From Alcanivorax sp. (GTDB lineage Bacteria; Pseudomonadota; Gammaproteobacteria; Pseudomonadales; Alcanivoracaceae): a stretch of DNA of 64,000 nt. The position numbers and the translations under genes are program-made. A model generated the notes under the pieces. That model saw nothing but the letters and a program-made list of their open reading frames with translations, did no database searches and had not been told where the DNA came from. The DNA lies in NCBI RefSeq assembly GCF_017794965.1, contig NZ_CP051240.1, positions 1,860,001 to 1,924,000 on the forward strand. The letters run 5' to 3'. Positions 24,267 through 33,077 of this stretch are shown piece by piece (within the stretch, counting starts at the first letter, position 1; each line of letters starts with the position of its first letter).

Positions 24267-25862
24267 ATGATGATGCCCGCGTCCTTTGGTCGTGCTTTTT
24301 TGCAGAATTTCCTGGGTCAGGCCCCTGCCTGGTACAAATACACCATCATGGGCTTTCTGGTGATCAACCCCCTGGTCGCCCTGACCCTGGGCCCCGTGAC
24401 TGCCGGATGGCTGCTGTTGGCCGAGTTCATTTTCACCCTGGCCATGGCGCTGAAGTGCTACCCCTTGCAGCCTGGCGGCCTGCTGGCAATCGAAGCGGTG
24501 ATGATCGGCCTGACCTCAGCGGATACCGTACTCCACAAGGTCGAGAGCAACCTTGAGGTAATGCTGCTGCTGATCTTCATGGTCGCCGGCATCTTCTTCC
24601 TCAAAGACCTGCTGCTATTCATGTTTACCCGCATCCTGCTGGGGGTAAAATCCAAGGTGCGACTCAGCCTGCTGTTCTGCATGGCCGCAGCCATTCTCTC
24701 AGCCTTCCTGGATGCACTAACGGTAACCGCAGTGGTCATCGCGGTTTGCACCGGTTTCTACGGTATCTATCACAAGGTGGCCTCCGGCAAGACCTTCCAG
24801 CAAAAGCACGATCATGGCGACGATACCAGCGTGGAAGAGCTGCATCGGGAGGACTTGCGCCGGTTCCGCTCCTTCCTGCGCAGCCTGCTGATGCATGCAG
24901 CGGTAGGCACCGCCCTGGGCGGCGTCTGCACCCTGGTGGGTGAGCCGCAGAACCTGTTGATCGCCAACAAGGCTGGCTGGGAGTTCGGCGAATTCTTCCT
25001 GCGCATGGCGCCCATTACTTTGCCGGTTCTGGTGATTGGCCTGCTTACCTGCGTCTTTCTTGAGATTAGCGGCAGCTTTGGCTATGGCGAGGACATCCCT
25101 GAGAAAGTCCGCGGCATCATGCGCCAATACGCGCTGGAGCAGGATCGCAAGCGCACGCCACAGAATCGCGCCGCACTGGTCATCCAGGCACTCACCGCCG
25201 TTTGGCTGGTGGTAGGTCTGGCCACCCATGCCGCCTCAGTAGGCCTGGTGGGCCTGACGGTGATCATCCTGGCCACCTCGTTCACCGGCATCATCGAAGA
25301 ACACCGACTCGGCGCCGCCTTTGAAGAGGCCCTGCCCTTCACCGCCCTGTTAACCGTTTTTTTCGCGGTGGTAGCAGTGATCGCCGACCAGCAGCTATTC
25401 GCCCCTGTGATCGAATACGTGCTGAGCCTGGAAAAATCCGTCCAGGGCCCGGCCTTCTATATGGCCAACGGGATCCTGTCTGCGGTGTCAGACAATGTGT
25501 TCGTGGCGACGGTCTATGTGGATGAAGTAGGCCAGGCGCTGATGAAAGGCGAGATCAACCGTGACACCTTTGATCTGCTGGCGGTGGCCATCAACACCGG
25601 GACCAACATCCCCTCCGTAGCCACCCCCAATGGTCAGGCGGCCTTCCTGTTCTTGCTTACCTCCGCCCTGGCCCCCCTGGTGCGCCTTTCCTATGGACGC
25701 ATGGTGGTCATGGCACTGCCCTACACCATCGTCATGTCCATCACCGGCCTGATCATGACGGCCACCGCCCTGGAACCGGCCACCGACTATATGTACGAGA
25801 ATGGCTGGATTAGCCACCACTCTGCCAGCGAGTATTCAGAGACGCCGGAGCAAGGGCACTAG
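24267..25862 (+). CDS. nhaB: Na+/H+ antiporter NhaB
   Basis: A 531-residue polytopic NhaB with about twelve membrane segments. Family landmarks are FLDALTVTAVVIAV, GGVCTLVGEPQNLLIANKAG and SDNVFVATVYVDE near 415, plus NTGTNIPSVATPNGQA. It expels sodium in exchange for protons, matching a marine lifestyle. Three ATG codons follow each other closely at the start; AGG at 24262 fits best with the third (24273). A terminator follows at 25907, after a heptad array. Confidence 0.95.
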   Translation: MMMPASFGRAFLQNFLGQAPAWYKYTIMGFLVINPLVALTLGPVTAGWLLLAEFIFTLAMALKCYPLQPGGLLAIEAVMIGLTSADTVLHKVESNLEVMLLLIFMVAGIFFLKDLLLFMFTRILLGVKSKVRLSLLFCMAAAILSAFLDALTVTAVVIAVCTGFYGIYHKVASGKTFQQKHDHGDDTSVEELHREDLRRFRSFLRSLLMHAAVGTALGGVCTLVGEPQNLLIANKAGWEFGEFFLRMAPITLPVLVIGLLTCVFLEISGSFGYGEDIPEKVRGIMRQYALEQDRKRTPQNRAALVIQALTAVWLVVGLATHAASVGLVGLTVIILATSFTGIIEEHRLGAAFEEALPFTALLTVFFAVVAVIADQQLFAPVIEYVLSLEKSVQGPAFYMANGILSAVSDNVFVATVYVDEVGQALMKGEINRDTFDLLAVAINTGTNIPSVATPNGQAAFLFLLTSALAPLVRLSYGRMVVMALPYTIVMSITGLIMTATALEPATDYMYENGWISHHSASEYSETPEQGH

Positions 25863-25872
25863 GGGGAGACGC

Positions 25873-25900
25873 GGCACGCTTCACGCTCCATGCTGCACGC
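25873..25900. repeat. Heptad array, GGCACGC family
   Basis: Units GGCACGC, TTCACGC, TCCATGC, TGCACGC start ten bases after the nhaB stop and precede its terminator. Confidence 0.75.
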
Positions 25901-25906
25901 TCCATA

Positions 25907-25940
25907 AAAAAGGCCGCACCTGAGGGTGCGGCCGTTTTGT
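25907..25940 (+). terminator. nhaB terminator
   Basis: The stem GGCCGCACC/GGGTGCGGCC with loop TGA is followed by GTTTTGTTT and preceded by A6. Confidence 0.85.
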
Positions 25941-25974
25941 TTATTGGTGGAACTACCCAATGGCGCGATGATGA

Positions 25975-26165
25975 CTGTAGGAGTCCCACTTGAGGGACGA
26001 ACCGTGCGCAGCGAAGTGAGCAAAGGGCGTTCCTTCCGGGTAATCCATTAACCGTCCTGGTGGTATAGCGAAGACCGTGCAAGCTGCATCTCAGTTCCTC
26101 GCTGTCGCTCGGTTCGCGCCTCAAGTGGCGCTCCTACAGTGGCTTCGTAGAAATGCAGAAACCGC
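25975..26165. repeat. REPIN-like pair of module B
   Basis: An inverted copy (TGTAGGAGTCCCACTTGAGG at 25977) faces a forward copy (TCGGTTCGCGCC at 26109, ending CGCTCCTACAG). The forward module starts GCATCTCAGTTCCTCGCTG and recurs at 26633 and 39810. Confidence 0.6.
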
Positions 26166-26242
26166 TAATTCAGGCCATGCATGTCCCCCGCCTTCACTCG
26201 CTTAGCCATGAAAACGCACCAATTCCATCAGCACGGTAGCTT

Positions 26243-26440
26243 CCCCGTTAGAGTGAGTCGAGGAACGGAGCCCTGTGACGGCGTAGAGCAAAAAACCTGT
26301 CTGAGCGGAGCGAGTCTTTTTTGCGTCCGTCACAGGGCGAGTACCGGAGTGTGCCTGCGCAGCAGGCCGAACGGAGTCGGGGTGGCCGGGAGTCCAGAGG
26401 GGGAGCCAGTTCCCCCTTTGGGCCCGTCCGGCGAGGACAA
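26243..26440. other. Multi-hairpin structured element, unknown function
   Basis: Nested perfect inverted repeats: CCCTGTGACGG (26271-26281) with CCGTCACAGGG (26327-26337), and inside it GCAAAAAA (26288-26295) with TTTTTTGC (26317-26324). Then GCCTGC-GCA-GCAGGC (26353-26367), CCAGAGGGGGA/TCCCCCTTTGG (26394-26421) and GTCC-GGCGA-GGAC (26426-26438). CCGTT/AACGG precedes. Serial hairpins suggest a structured RNA or a mobile/maintenance DNA element. I do not recognise the family. Confidence 0.6.
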
Positions 26441-26499
26441 GCACGAGCCATAGTGCGATGACATATCAACAGATCCAGGTCACGCAGGTCGGGACCGCA

Positions 26500-26720
26500 A
26501 TCACCGCTGGTTCGCACCTCAAGAGGTACTCCTACAGTTGGTACCAAAGGCGTTTCTGGAATCCTTACCTCACTTAGGCTCGGATCGCTTGCAGGCAAGC
26601 TCCTACGGGTTCTAACGAATACATGTGCCAGCTGCATCTCAGCTCCTCGCTGTCGCTCGGTTCGTCCCCTGGAAGGGAACTCCTACAGTGGCTTCGAAGG
26701 AATCCAGATAGCCGGGAACT
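26500..26720. repeat. Tandem REP-like modules A and B
   Basis: 26504-26537 is the tail of module B; 26550-26606 is module A (CGTTTCTGGAATCCTTACCT, then AGGCTCGGATCGC and a TGCAGGCA palindrome); 26629-26705 is a full module B. Module A recurs almost unchanged at 39930-39986. Confidence 0.6.
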
Positions 26721-26747
26721 TTTCGGCCTTTCCTGTTCCAATCGAGC

Positions 26748-26768
26748 TTAGCTCGTAGCTAATAGCTC
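26748..26768. repeat. Heptad array, TAGCT family
   Basis: Units TTAGCTC, GTAGCTA, ATAGCTC. The dnaQ stop (complement of 26767-26769) overlaps the array end. The preceding 35 bases resemble those before the array at 40048-40082. Confidence 0.6.
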
Positions 26769-27501
26769 AGTTCAGCTCGCCGCGTTCCATTTTCTCCCAC
26801 AGGGTCGGCTCGCCGTTGTTGCCACCGATGGCGCTGAGCTTGTCGTTGTGGCGGCTGATTTCGCTTTCTGACGCACGCACGACCTTCAAGCCGGAACGGC
26901 CCGCATCCAATCGGCGGATGGCTTCCGCCACCGCGGCACCGCCCTGCTCGGCTCCATCGCTCCCGCCCAGGGACAGGCGGGTCTGGCCACCGGTCATGGC
27001 CAGATAGACATCCGCCAGGATCTCCGCATCCAGCAAGGCACCGTGCAGTTCCCGGTGGCCGTTTTCTACATCGTAACGGCGGCACAGGGCATCCAGATTG
27101 TTCTTCTGCCCCGGGTGCTTCTGGCGGGCCATGACCAGGGTATCCAGCACCCCGCATCGTTGCTCGATGGTGCCATACCTCCCGCCCAGCATTCTCAATT
27201 CGTGGTTCAGGAAGCCCACATCAAAGGGCGCGTTATGGATCACCAGCTCGGCGCCGTCCACAAACGCCAGGAACTCATCCACCACCTTGTCAAACGTGGG
27301 CTTGTCCGCCAGGAACTCCTCGGTGATGCCATGCACCGCCAGGGCGCCTTCGTCGATTTCACGCTGGGGGTTGAGATAGATGTGCAGGTTATTCCCGGTA
27401 ATCTTGCGATTAACCACCTCCACGCAACCAATTTCGATGACGCGGTGGCCATCATTGGGTTCAAGGCCGGTTGTTTCCGTATCCAGTACCACCTGACGCA
27501 T
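26767..27501 (-). CDS. dnaQ: DNA polymerase III epsilon subunit (proofreading exonuclease)
   Basis: A 244-residue DnaQ with all Exo motifs: DTETTG (7-12), HNAPFDVGFLNHEL (near 89) and the histidine-aspartate pair in HRELHGALLDAEILADVYL (near 150). It removes mismatched 3' ends and stabilises the polymerase core through its C-terminal tail. The ATG overlaps the rnhA stop by one base (TAATG). In E. coli dnaQ and rnhA are divergent; here they are co-directional, as in Pseudomonas. Confidence 0.96.
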   Translation of the reverse strand: MRQVVLDTETTGLEPNDGHRVIEIGCVEVVNRKITGNNLHIYLNPQREIDEGALAVHGITEEFLADKPTFDKVVDEFLAFVDGAELVIHNAPFDVGFLNHELRMLGGRYGTIEQRCGVLDTLVMARQKHPGQKNNLDALCRRYDVENGHRELHGALLDAEILADVYLAMTGGQTRLSLGGSDGAEQGGAAVAEAIRRLDAGRSGLKVVRASESEISRHNDKLSAIGGNNGEPTLWEKMERGELN

Positions 27502-27962
27502 TAGGCGATCCCTTTCTGTGTATTCATTTCATCAATCCCCTTGTTGGCCAGAGCGTCGGCACGCTCGTTCTCCGGATGACCGCTATGACCCTTGACCCAT
27601 TGCCACTGGATCTCATGGGGAGCAGTAGCCGCATCCAGTCGTTGCCACAGGTCTACATTTTTCACCGGCTGTTTCGAGGCGGTTTTCCAGCCCCGCTTCT
27701 TCCAGTTGGGCATCCACTGGGTCACGCCATCCATGACGTAGCGGGAATCGGTGGTCAAGGTGACATGGCAGGGTTGCCGCAGGGCTTCCAGGCCTGCGAT
27801 GGCGGCCATCAGCTCCATGCGGTTATTGGTGGTTTCCGCTTCCCCACCGTGCATTTCCTTTTCCTTGTCACCATAGCGCAGAACCACTCCCCAACCTCCC
27901 GGACCAGGGTTTCCACGGCAGGCACCGTCGGTAAATATTGCCACTTTCTTTACGTGCTTCAA
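27501..27962 (-). CDS. rnhA: Ribonuclease HI
   Basis: About 153 residues. The RNase HI core is complete: IFTDGACRGNPGPGGWG, the ELMAAI helix with catalytic glutamate, TDSRYVMDGV, and HSGHPENERADALAN. It degrades the RNA of RNA:DNA hybrids. No ATG is available near the fold; a TTG at 27962 gives LKHVKKVAIFTDG, close to the E. coli N-terminus, and has GGGAG ten bases upstream. A GTG at 27944 is the alternative. It starts five bases before the stop of the methyltransferase gene is cleared, so translation is probably coupled. Confidence 0.93.
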   Translation of the reverse strand: MKHVKKVAIFTDGACRGNPGPGGWGVVLRYGDKEKEMHGGEAETTNNRMELMAAIAGLEALRQPCHVTLTTDSRYVMDGVTQWMPNWKKRGWKTASKQPVKNVDLWQRLDAATAPHEIQWQWVKGHSGHPENERADALANKGIDEMNTQKGIA

Positions 27963-27966
27963 AAAT

Positions 27967-28743
27967 TCAGGACTCCCGGTTCTGTTGTCCCCAACGCGCC
28001 ACCGGCACAGGGACCACCGTGTTGGGCGGCGCCTTGCGTTGCCGTGATGGCAGCGGCCTGACCACGCCGGCGCGCTTGCGGGCCACCAGCAGGTAGGTAC
28101 TGCCATGTCGGGGCCATAGCATGCTGCCAAGCCACTCCAGCAGACGCATGCGCTGCCGGCCGCGCTCACCAAACGGCATAGTATAGAAGCCACTGGCCAT
28201 GCCATCGACCTCAAATCCCAGAACCTGCAGCCAATCGGTAACACGGTTGGGCCGATAGAAGCGACCCGCCCACCCCGGGCGACCACGCAACCAGAACCAG
28301 CGCGCCAGCCCCATCATGCTCAGCGGATGAAACCCCACAACGGCGATCTTGCCTCCGGGGGCAATGGAGCGACAGGCCTCACGCAAGACCTGGTGCGGAT
28401 CACGGGCAAAATCCAGCACATGATGCAGAAGCACCACATCCACACTGCTTTTCGCCAGTGGCAGACTGTCCAGGCAACTCTGTACCGTCACCCCGGCAAA
28501 CCCTTCCGGGCCGATGGACATCTTCCAGCGCAGGGGGCAATCTCGCAGCAGATCCTGCTCACGGGAGCTGTAAACCGCCACGGCACGCTGGCCCACCTGC
28601 CTGCGCAACCATTCTTCTAGCATGCTACGCTCTGCATTCAGTAATGCCTGACCCGGCTCACTGTCGAGCCAGTTATCGAAGTGCGTCTCCAGATCATGGT
28701 TACCGGAACTGAACGATATCCGGTTGAGCGGGGGCAGCTGCAT
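27967..28743 (-). CDS. SAM-dependent methyltransferase, YafS-like
   Basis: A 258-residue class I methyltransferase fold with VDVVLLHHVLDFARDPHQVL and the APGGKIAVVGFHP strand of the Methyltransf_11 type. Motif I is degenerate: the normal DxGxG position reads VAVYSSREQD. A basic tail (RKRAGVVRPLPSRQRKA) extends beyond the fold. The gene sits between gloB and rnhA exactly as yafS does in E. coli; the substrate is unknown. The ATG at 28743 follows GAGG by ten bases. Confidence 0.78.
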   Translation of the reverse strand: MQLPPLNRISFSSGNHDLETHFDNWLDSEPGQALLNAERSMLEEWLRRQVGQRAVAVYSSREQDLLRDCPLRWKMSIGPEGFAGVTVQSCLDSLPLAKSSVDVVLLHHVLDFARDPHQVLREACRSIAPGGKIAVVGFHPLSMMGLARWFWLRGRPGWAGRFYRPNRVTDWLQVLGFEVDGMASGFYTMPFGERGRQRMRLLEWLGSMLWPRHGSTYLLVARKRAGVVRPLPSRQRKAPPNTVVPVPVARWGQQNRES

Positions 28744-28792
28744 CAGCACAATACCTCATAGTTCAACGGCCTATTCAGGAGCGTAACACGAC

Positions 28793-29566
28793 ATGTTACC
28801 CAGCCCCATCGCGATTCCCGCATTTACCGACAACTATATCTGGGCCATTTCCCAAAGAGACCAGTGCGTGGTGGTCGACCCCGGCGACGCCGGGCCGGTG
28901 GAGCAATTTCTGCAGGATAAAGGCCTCACGTTGGCCGCCATCCTGGTGACACACCACCATCCGGACCATGTAGGAGGCATCGCCACCCTGACGCAGGACC
29001 GGGATATTCCGGTTTACGGCCCCGCCAATGAAACCATCCCCTGCATGACACAGCCGCTGGAGGATGCCCAGCAGATCACCCTGCCCGCGCTGGATCTGAC
29101 CCTGAAGGTCATGGAGGTCCCAGGCCACACCCTCGGCCATATTGCCTATTACGATGACCAGAATGGCTGGCTGTTCTGCGGCGATACCCTGTTTGCCGCT
29201 GGCTGTGGCCGACTCTTCGAGGGAACCCCGTCACAAATGTATACCTCCCTGCATCGGCTGGCCGAACTTCCCGGTCAGACCCTGGTCTACTGCACCCATG
29301 AATACACCCGCGCCAATCTTGAATTTGCCGTGGCAGTCACCCCCGAGGATCAACGGGTTCAGGCCAGACTGGCGGCAGTAAAAGCGGCCCGGGAGGAAGG
29401 CCAGATCACCCTGCCTACCACCCTTGCGGAAGAGTGTCGTACCAATCCGTTCCTGCGGACCGGCGAAGCGGAGGTACAGGCCGCCTGCGAGGCTCGGGAG
29501 CCCGGAGCGGGCTCCGATGATGCGCAATGCTTTGCATCCTTGCGTCGCTGGAAAGACAACTTCTAG
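28793..29566 (+). CDS. gloB: Hydroxyacylglutathione hydrolase (glyoxalase II)
   Basis: A 257-residue metallo-beta-lactamase-fold hydrolase. The binuclear metal motif THHHPDHVGG gives H54, H56, D58 and H59; further ligands are in PGHTLGHIAYY, GDTLFAAGCGRLFEG and CTHEYT. It hydrolyses S-D-lactoylglutathione in methylglyoxal detoxification. The C-terminal helical domain ends in the usual LRRWKDNF. It is divergent from the methyltransferase gene with only 49 bases between the start codons. Confidence 0.96.
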   Translation: MLPSPIAIPAFTDNYIWAISQRDQCVVVDPGDAGPVEQFLQDKGLTLAAILVTHHHPDHVGGIATLTQDRDIPVYGPANETIPCMTQPLEDAQQITLPALDLTLKVMEVPGHTLGHIAYYDDQNGWLFCGDTLFAAGCGRLFEGTPSQMYTSLHRLAELPGQTLVYCTHEYTRANLEFAVAVTPEDQRVQARLAAVKAAREEGQITLPTTLAEECRTNPFLRTGEAEVQAACEAREPGAGSDDAQCFASLRRWKDNF

Positions 29567-29635
29567 CTCTTTTGGCTTGCTGGCCGGTCATCCTGATCTC
29601 TAAACTAAACGAAAATAATTGCTGTACTCATTGAT

Positions 29636-31237
29636 ATGAAAAGACTTTTGACCGTGGCCGTCCTGGTTAGCCTTGGCGTTTTGTCGGGCTGTGCCACCAC
29701 CCGTTCAGTGGACGAACTCCCTCCCATGCCCGCCGCGGAACCCTCCGTGGATGACGTGGATCTGGCCAACGGCATGGATGAACCCGCGCCAGTGGAACCC
29801 ACCAGCGTCCCACCGGCCGAGAACGAGGACCTGTGGATCCGCCTGCGTGCCGGCTATGGGCTTGACCTCAGCGTGGAAAACGACCGGATTCGCGTACAAC
29901 GTGACTGGTATGCCCGTCACCCCAAGTATTTCAAGCGGGTAACCACCCGTTCAGAGCGCTATCTGCACTATATTGTTGAACAGGCAGAAAAACGGGATAT
30001 GCCGCTTGAGCTGGCGCTTTTGCCCATTGTGGAAAGTGCCTTCGATCCCTTTGCCTACTCCCATGGCCGTGCAGCCGGTCCCTGGCAATTCATCCCCTCC
30101 ACCGGGGATTATTTCGGAATGCACCGCACCTGGTGGGAAGATCAGCGCCGTGACATCACCAAATCCACCAATGCGGCACTGGATTACCTGCAGAAACTCT
30201 CCAACCGTTTTGATGGCGACTGGCTGCTGGCACTGGCCTCCTATAACGCCGGTGGCGGCACCGTATCCCGGGCGATTCGTCGCAACAAGGAAGCGGGCAA
30301 ACCCACTGATTTCTGGAACCTCAAGCTGCCCCGGGAAACCACTGCCTACGTGCCCAAACTGATCGCCATTGCCCAGATCGTTCAGGAACCGGACAAGTAC
30401 CAGATCCCGCTGCAACCCATCCGCAATGAGCCCTACTTCACCGAAGTGGACACCGGCGGCCAGATTGATCTGGCCCAGGCCGCAAAACTGGCGGACATTT
30501 CCATCGAGGAACTGTATCTGCTGAATCCGTCCTACAACCGTTGGGCCACCTCCCCGGAGGGCCCGCACCGGCTGCTGGTTCCTGCAGACCGTGCCGAGCG
30601 CTTCAATAGCGCACTGGCGGCCCTGCCGGCGGATCAACGCATGCAGTGGGCCCGCTATGAAATCCGCCCGGGTGATAATCTGGGTGCCATTGCCCGCCGC
30701 TACCGCACCACCCCGGAAGTCCTGCGCAGCATCAACCAACTCAAGGGCAACACCATTATTGCCGGTCGTACCCTGCTGATTCCCGGGCCAGCCTCCGGGA
30801 AAGACACCTACACCCTCAGCGCCGATGCCCGCCTGGCCGACAACCAAAACCGCCAACGTGACGGTCGCCAGAAAGTCACCCACAGAGTGCGCTCCGGCGA
30901 CACCCTGTGGGACATTTCCCGTCAGTACAATGTGGGCGTGAAGGAACTTGCCCGCTGGAACAACATGGCCCCCGGTGACAGTCTGAGCATTGGCCAGTCA
31001 CTGGCGGTGTGGGCCAAGGGTACTACCAGCACTGCCGTGGCCAGCCGTAGCGATAACAACATGGTCCGTCAGGTCCGCTACTCCGTACGCAACGGAGATT
31101 CCTTGTATGCCATTGCAGACCGCTTTAATGTATCGGTGAACGACATCCGTAGCTGGAACAGCAAGGTCGCCAGCAAACGATACCTTCAACCCGGGCAACG
31201 GCTGACTCTCTACGTTGATATTCGCCAATCCTACTAA
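29636..31237 (+). CDS. mltD: Membrane-bound lytic murein transglycosylase D
   Basis: A 533-residue lipoprotein (lipobox LSGC, C19). The lysozyme-like transglycosylase domain has the catalytic glutamate E133 in PIVESAFDPFAYS and the GPWQFIPSTG segment. Three LysM peptidoglycan-binding repeats follow at about 340-386, 418-462 and 481-530. It cleaves peptidoglycan to 1,6-anhydro products at the outer membrane. The end overlaps the predicted start of the first YejA-type gene by 23 bases. Confidence 0.96.
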   Translation: MKRLLTVAVLVSLGVLSGCATTRSVDELPPMPAAEPSVDDVDLANGMDEPAPVEPTSVPPAENEDLWIRLRAGYGLDLSVENDRIRVQRDWYARHPKYFKRVTTRSERYLHYIVEQAEKRDMPLELALLPIVESAFDPFAYSHGRAAGPWQFIPSTGDYFGMHRTWWEDQRRDITKSTNAALDYLQKLSNRFDGDWLLALASYNAGGGTVSRAIRRNKEAGKPTDFWNLKLPRETTAYVPKLIAIAQIVQEPDKYQIPLQPIRNEPYFTEVDTGGQIDLAQAAKLADISIEELYLLNPSYNRWATSPEGPHRLLVPADRAERFNSALAALPADQRMQWARYEIRPGDNLGAIARRYRTTPEVLRSINQLKGNTIIAGRTLLIPGPASGKDTYTLSADARLADNQNRQRDGRQKVTHRVRSGDTLWDISRQYNVGVKELARWNNMAPGDSLSIGQSLAVWAKGTTSTAVASRSDNNMVRQVRYSVRNGDSLYAIADRFNVSVNDIRSWNSKVASKRYLQPGQRLTLYVDIRQSY

Positions 31238-33065
31238 GACGCTGTTCACCCCCCTGCTCTGCCTGTGCCTCAGCCTTTCCGCGCTGGCACAGGCGGAACA
31301 GTCCGGCATCACCCGCAGCCACGGCTACCACCCCTTTGGCGACCTTAAATACCCAGCCGACTTCCAGCACTTTGATTACGTCAATCCTGATGCCCCCAAA
31401 GGCGGCTCAATCACCCTGTTTGGAAACGGCACGTTCGACAGCCTGAACCCCTATATCCTCAAAGGCATCAGTCCCGCAGACACCCCGGGGATCCAGATGT
31501 ACGGTGTCACCGAAATCGCTGACAGCCTGATGATGGGCACACAGTCTCACAATCCACTTGGTGATGAGGCCGGCGCCGCCTATGGCCTAATCGCCGACTG
31601 GATCGAATACCCCGAAGACCGTAGCTGGTGTATTTTCCATCTGCGCGACCAGGCCCGCTTCCATGATGGAGAGGCCATCCGCGCTGATGACGTGGTTTTT
31701 TCCTTCGAGATACTCAACAGCAAGGGACACCCTGAGTACAGCCTGCGCCTATCTGATGTAAAAAGCGTGGAAGCGCTGGATTCGCAGACAGTCAAGTTCA
31801 GCTTCACAGAAGGCCGTCGAGATCTACCGCTGGTGGTAGGTGCAATACCGATTTTGCCGAAACACTACTGGCAGACCCACGATTTTGAACGCACCACCCT
31901 GGAAGCCCCGGTTTCAAGTGGGCCTTATCGCATCAGCCATATTCAGGGGGGCAAGCAGGTTACCTTTGAGCGGGTAAAAAGCTACTGGGCAAAGGACCTT
32001 CCAGTTAACCGTGGCCGGTACAATTTTGACGAAGTTATATTCGAGTTCTACCGGGATGCGGACGTGGGCTTTGAATCCTTTAAGTCCGGCGGTTATGACC
32101 TGCATTACACCTACAGCTCCAAACGCTGGGCCACCCAGTTCGATTTCGCTGCCCTGAAGGACGGTCGCGTAATCAAAGCTGAGATACCTCACAAGATTCC
32201 CAGGCCCGTACAGGCCTTTTTCCTCAACAGCCGCCGTCCCCCCTTTGATGATCCGAAAGTTCGCCACGCAGTGAGCCTGCTTTTTGATTTTGAATGGTCT
32301 AACCGCAACCTGTTCGCCGATGCATATAGCCGCACCATCAGCTGGTTTCCCAATAGCCCATACAGCGCAACAGTCCCTGCCAGAGATGATGAAAAGGCCC
32401 TGCTAGAGAAATTTACCTCACAGCTTCCTTCTGACTATTTTTCAGCCAACATTACTCCGCCCGTTAACGATGGTAGCGGCCAGATTCGCAACCGCATGCG
32501 CGAGGCTCTGGAACTGCTTAAAGAAAGCGGCTGGACATTAAACGGACAGACCATGGTGAATTCAGAGGGCAAACCACTTCGGTTCACCGTTATTAATGAT
32601 CATAATCCCGGGATATATCGAATACTTGCCCCATGGTTCAAAAATCTTGAGCGCATTGGGATAAAAACTGATTTTCGCGAATTTACGCCTGCGACTTTTA
32701 AAGAATACATCGACAAGTTTGACTACGACGCCGTTATCCATGTGATAACGATGAGAGACTACCCAGGAGCTGAGCTTGAGAATTATTTCAGCTCTCAAGC
32801 CGCGAAAAAGCCTGGAAGCCTTAACTTGGCTGGTATCGATGACCCCATTGTCGATTTTCTGGTCAAACAGGCGCTGTCCGCCAAGAATGAGTCCGAATAC
32901 ACACTGGCCCTGCAGGCACTGGATCGTCGCCTGCGCTACCAGCATTACGGGGTACTGAATTATCATATCCGCCACCATAGGGTTGCCTGGTGGAACAAGT
33001 TCGCCCGTCCAGCGGAACCAATCCCCTTCGGATTGGGTCTGGACACCTGGTGGATGAAAAAATAA
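31215..33065 (+). CDS. Peptide ABC transporter substrate-binding protein (YejA-like), copy 1
   Basis: A 616-residue family-5 solute-binding protein with a Sec signal peptide (LFTPLLCLCLSLSALAQA). The YejA entry motif FDYVNPDAPKGGSITLFG is followed by SLNPYILKG and the family-5 core VSSGPYRIS. Only a TTG (31215) inside the mltD end is available as start, without a clear ribosome site, so translation may depend on mltD. The 3' half, roughly 32290-32830, is visibly AT-richer than its neighbours. A paralogue follows 12 bases downstream. Confidence 0.85.
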   Translation: MIFANPTKTLFTPLLCLCLSLSALAQAEQSGITRSHGYHPFGDLKYPADFQHFDYVNPDAPKGGSITLFGNGTFDSLNPYILKGISPADTPGIQMYGVTEIADSLMMGTQSHNPLGDEAGAAYGLIADWIEYPEDRSWCIFHLRDQARFHDGEAIRADDVVFSFEILNSKGHPEYSLRLSDVKSVEALDSQTVKFSFTEGRRDLPLVVGAIPILPKHYWQTHDFERTTLEAPVSSGPYRISHIQGGKQVTFERVKSYWAKDLPVNRGRYNFDEVIFEFYRDADVGFESFKSGGYDLHYTYSSKRWATQFDFAALKDGRVIKAEIPHKIPRPVQAFFLNSRRPPFDDPKVRHAVSLLFDFEWSNRNLFADAYSRTISWFPNSPYSATVPARDDEKALLEKFTSQLPSDYFSANITPPVNDGSGQIRNRMREALELLKESGWTLNGQTMVNSEGKPLRFTVINDHNPGIYRILAPWFKNLERIGIKTDFREFTPATFKEYIDKFDYDAVIHVITMRDYPGAELENYFSSQAAKKPGSLNLAGIDDPIVDFLVKQALSAKNESEYTLALQALDRRLRYQHYGVLNYHIRHHRVAWWNKFARPAEPIPFGLGLDTWWMKK

Positions 33066-33077
33066 CAAGGAGTCGAC

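Larger units (their letters stand above)
25941..26766. other. Large repeat-rich intergenic region between convergent nhaB and dnaQ
   Basis: About 825 bases with no supported gene. Order: inverted and direct REP-like modules (25975-26165), a multi-hairpin element (26243-26440), further modules (26500-26720), then a TAGCT-type heptad array (26748-26768) that contains the dnaQ stop. Confidence 0.75.

Noticed and set aside
26202..26444. An 80-codon minus-strand frame across the multi-hairpin element
   Set aside because: The frame follows the palindromes, has no recognised domain or convincing ribosome site, and the plus strand is open over the same stretch. Structured DNA or RNA is a better explanation.
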